A stretch of 38,223 nt of DNA, taken from contig JAGCMD010000052.1 of NCBI GenBank assembly GCA_017646765.1, forward strand, positions 1 to 38,223. Reading direction: 5' to 3'. This DNA is from Elusimicrobiaceae bacterium. Lineage in GTDB: Bacteria; Elusimicrobiota; Elusimicrobia; Elusimicrobiales; Elusimicrobiaceae. A model generated the notes under the pieces. The model was given only the letters and a program-made list of their open reading frames with translations, had not been told where the DNA came from and did no database searches. This document shows positions 26,207 through 33,730 of this stretch, piece after piece (positions within the stretch are counted from its first letter, which is position 1; each line of letters starts with the position of its first letter). The translations under genes were made by a program, and so were the position numbers.

Positions 26207-28258
26207 TTACTCCTTTGCCCCGGCTTTTTGAAGGAGTGTAATAATTTCGGTATTTCCGTTTCGTTTGGCTGTTTGTAAGGCTGTTACGGCATAATTTTTA
26301 CTCACGCCCCTAACATCCGCGCCCGCTTCCAACAATACTTTAACTACCTCTACCAAGCCCTTTTCCGTAGCAAATTTTAATGCCATTCTGCCGGGATTAT
26401 CGGCTGCGTTTACATTCGCTCCCGCTTTAATCAATTCCTTGATCGCGTCGATTTGTCCGGAAGTGCTGGCGTACATGAGGGCTGTATGCCCGTGTTTGTT
26501 CCTTTTATTTACTTGAGCATGGGCGGCAATCAGCGTTTTTATGGTTTCCGTATGTCCCATACTGCTTGCATACATTAACGCCGTTACTTCGGAGCGTTCC
26601 GTGGCAGCATTTACATCGGCTCCCGCAGCCAGTAAAGATTTCACTTTTTCTACATCGTTTTTCGCACTGGCCCGTATTAAATCCATGTTGTCTTTTGGAG
26701 TAGGCCCGTCCGGTGATATCTGTATGATACTAACCACATCTCCCGAGGTTTGGGTTTGGGCTTGGGATGGGTTTTGCGTTCCGGTATTAGGCAATATTTT
26801 GACAATCGCTTCTTGGTGCGCTTTTTTCGCTATGGTTAAGGCGGTGTCACCACAGTTATTTTGAGCGTTTGCATCCGCACCGGCTTTGAGTAATTCCTTG
26901 ACTATGGCTACTTGGCCCCATCGACCGGCTAACATTAAAGCCGTCTCCCCGATGGCATTTTTCATATCTATCTCGGCCCCTGCTGCCAGTAATATCTTTA
27001 CTATTTCCAGACGGCCGTTTTCGGCTGCCTTTTGTAAAGCGGTTTGCCCGGTCATGGAATACATAGGGACTTCACACTTCCCCATAGATCCCAGCCAACG
27101 CGGCGGGGCGGCTTGTATGTTCACGTCCACACCGGCGGCAATTAATTCTTTAACGGCTTCTACTTGCCCGTGGGCACTTGCCTCTAATAAAGCGGATGTG
27201 TTTTTTGGATCTACTTTACCACCGGCCCCTTGTAAAATTTTTATTATTTCTTGGTTCCCGATTTCGTAAGCCAATTCCATGGCGGAACAATTTTTTCCGG
27301 TTACGCCGTCCGTGCTTTTTCTGTTCACGTCCGCACCGGCTTTGACCAATACCTTAATGATCTCTATATTTTTGGCAAATATGGCATGTTTAAGTATCGG
27401 GGTGTGGTCACAACCGGCACCATTTGCATTGGCCCCGCTGGCAAGCAAGGTTTTTACTACCTGTACGTTGCCGCCACGCACCGCTTCCACTAAAGCATTA
27501 TTTCCGCTACATCCTCGGTTATGCGTAACCGTGCTAGTGGCAGCGCCGGCTTTTTGTAATTCTTTAACTATTTCCAAATATCCACCGGAAGCCGCAGCCG
27601 CTAAGGGGCTTTCTGTTCCCGATATATTGACTTTGGCCCCGGCGGCTAACAACGTTTTTACTATAGATAAATGTCCACCTTTGCTGGCAAAATATAAGGC
27701 GGTGTAGGACCTTGGGCCGGTAGAGTCGCTATAAGAAGCACTTTTGGCGTTAACATCGGCTCCGGCAGACAGCAATGTTTTAACTATTTTAAGTTGTCCG
27801 TTTTTGCTTGCAAACATGAGCGGAGTTTCTTTGCGAGAATTCCCTTTGTTCACATCCGCCCCAGATTTAATTAGTTCTTTTACGACGTCCAAATGTCCGG
27901 CAAAAATAGCCGCTAACAAAGGGGTTTGGCTGGGTGGGGGCGTGTATCCGCTTGCGCCGGAGCGGTTGAAATTTGGCTGTTTATCGTAATAGTTGCCGCC
28001 CTTTTCCCAAGCGGCTATGTTTACATCCACCCCTTGTTTTGCAAGTTCGCGGATTTTTTCCAAAGAACCGTTTTTGCAACTCTCAAATAATTCTTTTACT
28101 TGATCGGGGAGCGGTAGAGGTTCTTTGGCCGGTTCCAGTTTCCCGCCTAACGGACGCCTTTGATAGCTCACGCGAGGAGTGTCGCCCCCCGCATAGGCCT
28201 TATCACACGAAACGATTGTAAAAATAAATAGACTCATCATCCATACAAATTTACGCAT
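26207..28258 (-). CDS. Ankyrin-repeat lipoprotein
   Basis: The start is taken at ATG 28258, giving a signal peptide MRKFVWMMSLFIFTIVSC with a lipobox (IVSC). A frame-open ATG at 28300 lies upstream of the likely transcription start, because TATAAT overlaps it on the minus strand. The mature protein of about 665 residues is almost entirely ankyrin repeats; I count about 17 (TPLMFASKNGQLKIVKTLL and TALMYASSMGHTETIKTLI types), interrupted by short loops and a linker (NPSQAQTQTSGDVVSI). Ankyrin solenoids bind proteins; exported bacterial ones are often envelope scaffolds, and ankyrin proteins also serve as toxin immunity factors. Partner unknown. Asp after the lipid Cys would favour inner-membrane retention by enterobacterial Lol rules. 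It converges on the AHH-like gene. Confidence 0.9.
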   Translation of the reverse strand: MRKFVWMMSLFIFTIVSCDKAYAGGDTPRVSYQRRPLGGKLEPAKEPLPLPDQVKELFESCKNGSLEKIRELAKQGVDVNIAAWEKGGNYYDKQPNFNRSGASGYTPPPSQTPLLAAIFAGHLDVVKELIKSGADVNKGNSRKETPLMFASKNGQLKIVKTLLSAGADVNAKSASYSDSTGPRSYTALYFASKGGHLSIVKTLLAAGAKVNISGTESPLAAAASGGYLEIVKELQKAGAATSTVTHNRGCSGNNALVEAVRGGNVQVVKTLLASGANANGAGCDHTPILKHAIFAKNIEIIKVLVKAGADVNRKSTDGVTGKNCSAMELAYEIGNQEIIKILQGAGGKVDPKNTSALLEASAHGQVEAVKELIAAGVDVNIQAAPPRWLGSMGKCEVPMYSMTGQTALQKAAENGRLEIVKILLAAGAEIDMKNAIGETALMLAGRWGQVAIVKELLKAGADANAQNNCGDTALTIAKKAHQEAIVKILPNTGTQNPSQAQTQTSGDVVSIIQISPDGPTPKDNMDLIRASAKNDVEKVKSLLAAGADVNAATERSEVTALMYASSMGHTETIKTLIAAHAQVNKRNKHGHTALMYASTSGQIDAIKELIKAGANVNAADNPGRMALKFATEKGLVEVVKVLLEAGADVRGVSKNYAVTALQTAKRNGNTEIITLLQKAGAKE

Positions 28259-28334
28259 ACGATTTTGGCCCCCGGTAAAAATATCTTCATTATACAACAT
28301 TTAGCGGGGAGGTGATTTTACTGAAATAATAATG

Positions 28335-28364
28335 AAAAAACCCTTCAGCTTATTGGCTGAAGGG
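28335..28364 (-). terminator. Terminator of tRNA-His
   Basis: CCCTTCAGC, loop of six, GCTGAAGGG, with a six-base U-tract on the minus strand. Confidence 0.9.
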
Positions 28365-28379
28365 CCTAATCCTAGCGAA

Positions 28380-28457
28380 TGGGGTGGATGACGAGATTTG
28401 AACCCGCGACCTCCGGTTCCACAGACCGGCGCTCTAACCAGCTGAGCTACATCCACC
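28380..28457 (-). tRNA. tRNA-His (GTG)
   Basis: On the minus strand the acceptor GTGGATG/CATCCAC carries an extra 5' G opposite discriminator C, the tRNA-His identity mark. The anticodon loop is CTGTGGA, the T-arm is GGTTCAAATC, and CCA is encoded (28380-28382). Confidence 0.97.
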
Positions 28458-28523
28458 ATAAAATCCAGCACTGTATTCTATCAAATTATGTCCTACCCGC
28501 GCAAGCGCGCGGGTGGAAGCGCT

Positions 28524-29723
28524 TTATTGGTTAAGGTTGTTGGGTTGTTTTTGCCGGGTGGCTAAGTAGCAAAACCATACCCCCGGCAGGACGGCGGTGG
28601 TAGCGGCCCAGAGAGCGGCCTTTAAATTCCATTGATTAGACAATAAACCAATAAGTGCCGGGGAGAGGGCATCTCCTAATAAATGGATAATAAAAATATT
28701 TACCGCAAAAGCCATTGCACGCATGGAGTTGGGGGTGGTATCTACTAAAGCGGCAGCGATGGCCCCGGTGGGTAAGAAAAGTAAAACAATCGCCGCACCG
28801 AAACACGCCAACGCGGTGTAAATATAAGTAGCACAAAGCCCCAGCCAAATGGGTATCACGCAGCCCAAGAGTGCGGCAGCCATTACTTCGTAATAGGCCT
28901 GGCGAGATTGACGCAGTCGTTCGGCGGCCCATTTGCCACCCCAAAAAGTACCAATGGCCCCGCATACAATCACCAGTCCGCCAAACCAAGTTCCGGCTTG
29001 TGCCACATTGAGTCCCAAGTGCCTCACAAAATAGGTTGGCACCCAGGCCGAGCATCCCCCGATTAAAAAAGTAATAACTGCTTGTACTAAACATACATAT
29101 AGAAAGGGTTTGTTCTTAAGCAGTTGAACATAGTCAATCAAGCGGGGCTTATTTTTTTCTGTTTTAGGCAGGCGGGCTTTGTCGGGTAAAAACCAAGCCA
29201 GCAAAGCCAGTAACATCCCGGGCACACTTACAAGCATAAACGCCAGCCGCCAGCCCCACGTTTGCCCGATAAGGCCGCCCAGTATATAACCAAGGGCGCT
29301 TCCTACCGGCAAAGCCAACCCGAATAAACCCAGTATCCAAGCGTGTTTTTCTTTGGGATAATGTTCGGCCAAGAAAGGTTGGGCAATCGTAGTAAATCCG
29401 CCTTCACCAACTCCTACCGCGCTGCGGGCTGTCAATAGACCGGAGAAGTTTTTGGCAGCCCCGCCGGCAAAGGTGGCCAGGCTCCATATAAACGCGCTAA
29501 GGGCGATTAAGTGCGGTCTGCTTTTTCGGTCGGCCCAATAACCGCAAACAGGTGCATAACACATATACACCAGCATAAAGGCCGAAGCCAATGTGCCTAG
29601 TTGTAAATCGGATATGTGCAAGTCGTTTTGTATAAGCGGAAAAACGACGTACAAAACTTGCCTGTCTATGTAATTAAACAGATTTAGTAAAAATAAAATG
29701 AGAAAGAGTCGCTTGCGGGCCAT
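28524..29723 (-). CDS. Major facilitator superfamily transporter (Spinster-like)
   Basis: This 399-residue protein has 12 predicted membrane segments. NYIDRQVLYVVFPLIQNDLHISD in TM1 and the MFS motif GYWADRKSRP between TM2 and TM3 match the Spinster/Spns-like branch, as does the GVGEGGFTTIAQPFLAEHYP segment in TM4. The second-half start (LLKNKPFLYVCLVQAVITF) is normal. Substrates in this branch range from sphingolipids to sugars and organic acids, so none is named. A GC hairpin (28494-28515) without a U-tract follows the stop. The gene stands alone. Confidence 0.88.
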   Translation of the reverse strand: MARKRLFLILFLLNLFNYIDRQVLYVVFPLIQNDLHISDLQLGTLASAFMLVYMCYAPVCGYWADRKSRPHLIALSAFIWSLATFAGGAAKNFSGLLTARSAVGVGEGGFTTIAQPFLAEHYPKEKHAWILGLFGLALPVGSALGYILGGLIGQTWGWRLAFMLVSVPGMLLALLAWFLPDKARLPKTEKNKPRLIDYVQLLKNKPFLYVCLVQAVITFLIGGCSAWVPTYFVRHLGLNVAQAGTWFGGLVIVCGAIGTFWGGKWAAERLRQSRQAYYEVMAAALLGCVIPIWLGLCATYIYTALACFGAAIVLLFLPTGAIAAALVDTTPNSMRAMAFAVNIFIIHLLGDALSPALIGLLSNQWNLKAALWAATTAVLPGVWFCYLATRQKQPNNLNQ

Positions 29724-29730
29724 TGTAATT

Positions 29731-29738
29731 ATTTTATA
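29731..29738 (-). promoter_or_regulatory. -10 region of MFS gene, predicted leaderless
   Basis: TATAAAAT on the minus strand contains TAAAAT (29736 to 29731), seven bases before the ATG, and no Shine-Dalgarno follows. Confidence 0.5.
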
Positions 29739-29765
29739 AAAAAAGGAAACAGCTTGAAATTTTTA

Positions 29766-29771
29766 TATAAT
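29766..29771 (+). promoter_or_regulatory. -10 box of pilin gene at 29796
   Basis: TATAAT followed by a roughly 18-base leader with the strong ribosome site AAAGGAGG. No good -35 is seen. Confidence 0.55.
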
Positions 29772-29795
29772 GAATTTATATAAAAGGAGGAATTT

Positions 29796-30362
29796 ATGAA
29801 ACGTGGTTTTACACTAATAGAGTTGTTGATTGTGATGGTAATTGTTGCTGTGTTGGTAACCGTTGCGTTGCCCAAATACAATGCCGCCTTAGAGCGTGCC
29901 CGTGCCCGAGAAGGTATTGCTAACATCAAGGCCGGGATAGATGTGCTCAATACGCGTTACGTGATGAACGGAAATATGTATACCGAAAACGGCGGCGGTG
30001 TATTAGATAGTCACGGCAATTTTTTAACCGGCAACTTTATGAAACCGAAATATTTTACCGCACCGAAGGCAACAAGAAAGACGGATGGTTCAATACAGGG
30101 ATGGAGTGCTGTCTTGGGTGAGATGTTTACTAGATGGCGGTTTGAAGTTTCCGTTATTCGCAAAGAAGGGAACGAAGAAGTATATTCCTTAGATTCTTTG
30201 GCTATGAAGGGAGGAATGTGGCCGGATATTAGGTGTATCCCGCGGGGAACAAACGATGGCAGCGTTTGTGAGGCGGCGGGGTTTGAGCCAGCCAACTGTT
30301 ACCAAGACGATATTGATGCAGGGCTTTGTACTCCCCAAGACTACATAATGCATCTAAAATAA
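29796..30362 (+). CDS. Type IV pilin-like / pseudopilin protein
   Basis: The 188-residue protein has a class III prepilin signal: MKRG followed by FTLIELLIVMVIVAVLVTVALP, with cleavage and methylation at Phe and the conserved Glu5. The leader is only four residues. A helix follows (YNAALERARAREGIANIKAGIDVLNTRY), then a globular head with GMWPDIRCIPRGTNDGSVCEAAGFEPANCYQ and four Cys in the last third. It would be processed by prepilin peptidase and assembled into a type IV pilus or type II secretion pseudopilus. No pilus machinery is nearby, and the gene has its own promoter and terminator, so it is an orphan pilin cassette. Confidence 0.93.
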   Translation: MKRGFTLIELLIVMVIVAVLVTVALPKYNAALERARAREGIANIKAGIDVLNTRYVMNGNMYTENGGGVLDSHGNFLTGNFMKPKYFTAPKATRKTDGSIQGWSAVLGEMFTRWRFEVSVIRKEGNEEVYSLDSLAMKGGMWPDIRCIPRGTNDGSVCEAAGFEPANCYQDDIDAGLCTPQDYIMHLK

Positions 30363-30397
30363 GCATTTACAAATGGCCGATTTATTCAAAAACCCAA

Positions 30398-30427
30398 CCC
30401 CCGGTATACCCGGGGGGATGTTTTTTT
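30398..30427. terminator. Intrinsic terminator between convergent pilin and ClC genes
   Basis: CCCCCGG, five-base loop, CCGGGGG, then seven T on the plus strand. An A-rich left side lets it work less well for the ClC gene on the minus strand. Confidence 0.88.
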
Positions 30428-30430
30428 AGA

Positions 30431-31810
30431 CTATTTTGAAGAATCGTTTTTGTTGTTGGGAACCAAGTGGTGTGTCAGTTCGCGCCAAAGTTGTTTCGCC
30501 AGCATTTTGCGTGCGCGTACGGGGGCCTTGTCAGTCGCGCGCCGGCCATAATTGGGCGGCAGTGAGTGGGGGGTGTCTATCGTTTTGCCGCTATCCCACG
30601 AAATGCGTTGGCTGGGGTACATGCTTTGCTGTCCGGTAATTAGAAAACTAATCACACACGCCACCGTGGCATAGGGGGCAATTTGCGGTCCAAAAAGTTC
30701 TATAGCCATAATGCTGGCGGCTAACGGCGTGTTGGCGGCTCCGGCCAACACCGCCACGAGCCCTAAGGCGGCTAAAGTAGCCGAATCTACGTTCATAAAA
30801 TCAGCCAACATAGCCCCGGCTTGTGCGCCTACGAAGAAAATAGGAGTTACCACCCCGCCGATACCGCCTGCGGCAAACGTAATGGAAGTAGTGAGAATTT
30901 TATATAGAAACCCAAAAGGGGATTGCAGCCCGGCTCCGCTGAGCGGTCCGTCAATCCCCGCGATGCCCAGCCCTAAATATAGCGGGGAAGTCGCGTATCC
31001 GATTCCGATAAGCAATACTCCGCCAAATACACACGTAATGAATAAATTGGAACGTCGTGCAATATAGCGGAAAACCACCCGCATCATTTTAGAAATCTCA
31101 ATAAATAAAATGGAAACCAAACCGAAGAACATCCCGGCTATAATCATTTTTAGGAAAAATTGTTCCGAAAATACCGGCACGAAATGTAGTGGGTGGTAAA
31201 TATAGTTTACGCCCAAGAAAGAAGTTACTTGGAAAGCCGTAATCCCGGCTACAAGTGCCGGAAACATCACTTCATAGAAAATATGACCTACCCACAATAC
31301 TTCCAAACCAAATAACGCGCCTGATATCGGTACGCCGAAAACACCGGCAAAACCGGCGCTTACGCCGCAAATCATCATTTTGCGTTGGTCTTCCAGACTC
31401 ATATGCAAAAATCGGGAAAGTATAGAAGATACGCCGGCCCCCACGTCGGCGCAGGGGGCTTCCTTCCCGGCAGAACCGCCGGTGGACATGGTAACAATAG
31501 ACAGCACAAAACCTTTCAATATAGAAATAAACGAGACCGGGCGGTAAGCATTGATTTTTTTAATAATGGCGTCGGTGGAATAATCTTTATCGTGCGGAGC
31601 TGTCCGGCGGGAGAGTAAGGCTACTATATATAGTGCCAAGGGCAACCCTAAATAGAAATAAGGAATTTTATTGCGCCACGCGATAGCATTATCCAATGTT
31701 TTCAAAAACACGGCATCCAACGTACCGATAACCACACCGATAAATGTGGCCAATAAAAACCATTTGATAATGTTTAGGACGTTTTGGGTTGGTTTATCTA
31801 ATATCTTCAT
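30431..31810 (-). CDS. ClC-family chloride channel or H+/Cl- antiporter
   Basis: This 459-residue membrane protein has the ClC signature GGSAGKEAPCADVGAG, whose Glu is the gating residue, then GVFGVPISGALFGLEV and GGIGGVVTPIFFVGAQAGA. The usual N-terminal GSGIP loop is replaced by STDAIIKKINAYRP, as in a divergent prokaryotic branch, and GREGP reads GKEAP. Whether it is a channel or an antiporter, and for chloride or fluoride, cannot be decided; the sequence has no cytosolic CBS pair. Such proteins support acid resistance or anion homeostasis. An extended -10 lies seven bases before the ATG. Confidence 0.88.
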   Translation of the reverse strand: MKILDKPTQNVLNIIKWFLLATFIGVVIGTLDAVFLKTLDNAIAWRNKIPYFYLGLPLALYIVALLSRRTAPHDKDYSTDAIIKKINAYRPVSFISILKGFVLSIVTMSTGGSAGKEAPCADVGAGVSSILSRFLHMSLEDQRKMMICGVSAGFAGVFGVPISGALFGLEVLWVGHIFYEVMFPALVAGITAFQVTSFLGVNYIYHPLHFVPVFSEQFFLKMIIAGMFFGLVSILFIEISKMMRVVFRYIARRSNLFITCVFGGVLLIGIGYATSPLYLGLGIAGIDGPLSGAGLQSPFGFLYKILTTSITFAAGGIGGVVTPIFFVGAQAGAMLADFMNVDSATLAALGLVAVLAGAANTPLAASIMAIELFGPQIAPYATVACVISFLITGQQSMYPSQRISWDSGKTIDTPHSLPPNYGRRATDKAPVRARKMLAKQLWRELTHHLVPNNKNDSSK

Positions 31811-31817
31811 ATTCTAC

Positions 31818-31826
31818 ATATTAGCA
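31818..31826 (-). promoter_or_regulatory. Extended -10 of ClC gene, predicted leaderless
   Basis: TGC-TAATAT on the minus strand ends seven bases (GTAGAAT) before the ATG at 31810, and no Shine-Dalgarno is present. Confidence 0.6.
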
Positions 31827-31903
31827 AAAAAGCGTACTTGCTTACACAAACGTAAAAAGATTAAAAGATTATATTTTCCGGCAAGCGGGGGGCGTTGTTT
31901 TTT

Positions 31904-31912
31904 TGCTATACT
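31904..31912 (+). promoter_or_regulatory. Extended -10 promoter of envelope/glycosyltransferase operon
   Basis: TGC-TATACT, 55 bases before the marC ATG. The leader contains GAGAGG as ribosome site. The same TGCTATACT string appears before the pilin at 37231. Confidence 0.65.
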
Positions 31913-31967
31913 ATATAAAAGCGCGTTCCTTCGTCGTAAGCGGAAACGCGGCACGAGAGGTGTTTTT

Positions 31968-32552
31968 ATGGAATCTTTTATTTCTTCCGTCGTCACAATT
32001 GCGCTGGTAATGGATGGTTTTGGCAACATCCCGCTTTTTATTGCGGCGCTTAAAAAAGTAGCGCCCGAACGCCGCAAAGTCGTGCTTTTGCGCGAGCTGG
32101 GTATTGCCCTTTTAATTATGGTAGGGTTTTTGTTTATGGGCGAGTGGTTTTTGCGCGCCTTCGGGATTCATAATTATTCACTGAGTATCGCCGGCGGAAT
32201 TATCCTTTTTATCGTATCGGTTAAGCTCGTTTTTAGCAACGAAACGGAACCCAAAAACGACCCCAAAGAAGACGAACCTTTCATTGTACCGTTGGCTATT
32301 CCGTTGGTGGCCGGCCCGGCGGCTTTGTCTATCGTGATGATTAGTGCTGCGCAAAACCCCAAATGGGTTACGCTGGGGGCGGTGCTGGTGGCTTCCGTTA
32401 TTAACTCGGTTATTTTGATGATGTCTTTCCCGCTTAGCCAGGTGTTGGGTAAACGCGGGCTGGCGGCTATTGAACGTTTGAGCGGGATGATTTTAATTTT
32501 AATGTCGGTGGATATGGTCATGAGCGGGATTTCCGCTTTTGTTAAAATGTAA
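31968..32552 (+). CDS. MarC-family integral membrane protein
   Basis: The start is ATG 31968, after GAGAGG; the frame is open further upstream, but that part overlaps the promoter and the divergent ClC start. The 194-residue product has six predicted membrane segments with the MarC/UPF0056 pattern: DGFGNIPLFIAALKKVAPERR near the N-terminus, SIAGGIILFIVSVKLVF, VPLAIPLVAGPAALSIVMI in the middle and ERLSGMILILMSVDMVMSGI at the end. MarC proteins were once linked to antibiotic resistance, without firm support, and their function is unknown. It is the first gene of a run of five tightly spaced genes. Confidence 0.9.
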   Translation: MESFISSVVTIALVMDGFGNIPLFIAALKKVAPERRKVVLLRELGIALLIMVGFLFMGEWFLRAFGIHNYSLSIAGGIILFIVSVKLVFSNETEPKNDPKEDEPFIVPLAIPLVAGPAALSIVMISAAQNPKWVTLGAVLVASVINSVILMMSFPLSQVLGKRGLAAIERLSGMILILMSVDMVMSGISAFVKM

Positions 32553-32557
32553 AGATT

Positions 32558-33721
32558 ATGAAAAAATTATTTATTTTTGTTGTTTTATTGGTTTCTTTTT
32601 TGCTGGGCAGTTTGCCCGGCCGGGCCGCCGGACAAGAAAAAGTGGAATTTGCTTTATTTGTAAGCCCCTATTGTGTGCATTGCAATAAACTCAAAAAAGA
32701 GTATTTGGGCAAACTGAAGGAAAAATACAAAGACACGGTTCATTTTACCGAATATGATATCACCCAGGACGGTAACCATTTGATTTTTGTGGAAACAGCC
32801 AAAGCCTACGGGCTTGATGAAAAAAAGATAGGTTATCCGGCGGCGGCGGTGGGTAGCACTTTCTTGATGGGATATCCCACGCAGATTGGCACCTATGCCG
32901 AAAATGCTATAGAGAAAGCCCAAATGCTGGGTGAAAAAACGATTGTTAGGACTTCTTCTGCCGGCGAAGAGCAAGCCGAGCAGGCTTTTAAAAAAATTAC
33001 CTTCTGGGCCATTATCAGCGCCGGGTTGGTAGACGGTATAAACCCATGTGCGTTTGCGGTCATCGTATTTTTTATTTCGTTCTTAACGGTATATAAATAT
33101 ACCCGCCGGGAAATTTTGATTGTGGGTACGGCTTATTGTGTTTCTGTGTTTTTGGCGTACCTGCTTTTGGGAATCGGGGTATTTAAATGCTTATATGCTT
33201 TGCGAGGTTTTGCATACGTTATCAAAGCTTTTTATATTTTGACGGCGGGTTTATGTTTGGTATTTTGCGGATTAGCTATATATGATTTTGTCATCTATAC
33301 AAAAACCAAAAAATCAGATGGCATGCTCTTGCAGTTACCGCTGGGGTTAAAAACGCGCATCCATAAAATCATGGGGTTTTTCCTACGTGATAAAAATAAA
33401 AGCACGCTGCGCCTGACGTTGGCCGCGTTAGCCGTTGGGTTCGGCGTGTCTTTGGTGGAAGCGGTGTGTACGGGGCAAGTGTATGTGCCGACGTGTGTGC
33501 TTATTATGCAAGAGCCGGCTTTCCGTGCCCGGGCAATTTCGTATTTAGTGCTGTATAATTTGATGTTTATTGTGCCGCTGGTGGCGGTATTTTTGCTGAC
33601 GCTGCTTGGATGCGAATCTAAAGTGTTCAATGATTTCCTGAAAAAACATTTGGGCCTTACTAAAATAATGTTGTGTTTGGTGTTTTTGGGGCTGTTTATT
33701 TTGCTCTTGGGCAATATCTAA
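32558..33721 (+). CDS. Thioredoxin-like / CcdA (DsbD-type) membrane fusion protein
   Basis: The 387-residue protein has a signal sequence (MKKLFIFVVLLVSFLLGSLPGRA), a periplasmic thioredoxin/glutaredoxin-like domain with SPYCVHC (Cys39, Cys42), then from about residue 148 a CcdA/DsbD-like membrane domain. The latter carries the paired TM cysteines in GINPCAFAVIV (Cys164) and VEAVCTGQVYVPTC (Cys304), with two pseudo-symmetric halves. Such proteins carry reducing equivalents across the inner membrane to periplasmic thiols, for cytochrome c maturation or disulfide repair. The order Trx-then-TM differs from DsbD, which has a C-terminal Trx domain. It starts 5 bases after marC. Confidence 0.88.
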   Translation: MKKLFIFVVLLVSFLLGSLPGRAAGQEKVEFALFVSPYCVHCNKLKKEYLGKLKEKYKDTVHFTEYDITQDGNHLIFVETAKAYGLDEKKIGYPAAAVGSTFLMGYPTQIGTYAENAIEKAQMLGEKTIVRTSSAGEEQAEQAFKKITFWAIISAGLVDGINPCAFAVIVFFISFLTVYKYTRREILIVGTAYCVSVFLAYLLLGIGVFKCLYALRGFAYVIKAFYILTAGLCLVFCGLAIYDFVIYTKTKKSDGMLLQLPLGLKTRIHKIMGFFLRDKNKSTLRLTLAALAVGFGVSLVEAVCTGQVYVPTCVLIMQEPAFRARAISYLVLYNLMFIVPLVAVFLLTLLGCESKVFNDFLKKHLGLTKIMLCLVFLGLFILLLGNI

Positions 33722-33730
33722 CTCAATCTT

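Noticed and set aside
26541-27989. Several plus-strand ORFs of 80-142 residues opposite the ankyrin gene
   Set aside because: They are antisense shadows created by the repeated ankyrin codons.
28259-28300. Upstream ATG of the ankyrin gene
   Set aside because: A TATAAT box lies within this stretch on the minus strand, and the downstream ATG gives a proper lipoprotein signal.
23000-28300. Prophage or integrated element
   Set aside because: The stretch looks accessory, but no integrase, transposase, phage structural gene or attachment repeats are seen.
31671-31967. Upstream extension of the marC frame by 99 codons
   Set aside because: It would overlap the ClC start and the promoter, and encodes a basic, non-MarC-like sequence; ATG 31968 has a ribosome site and the family N-terminus.
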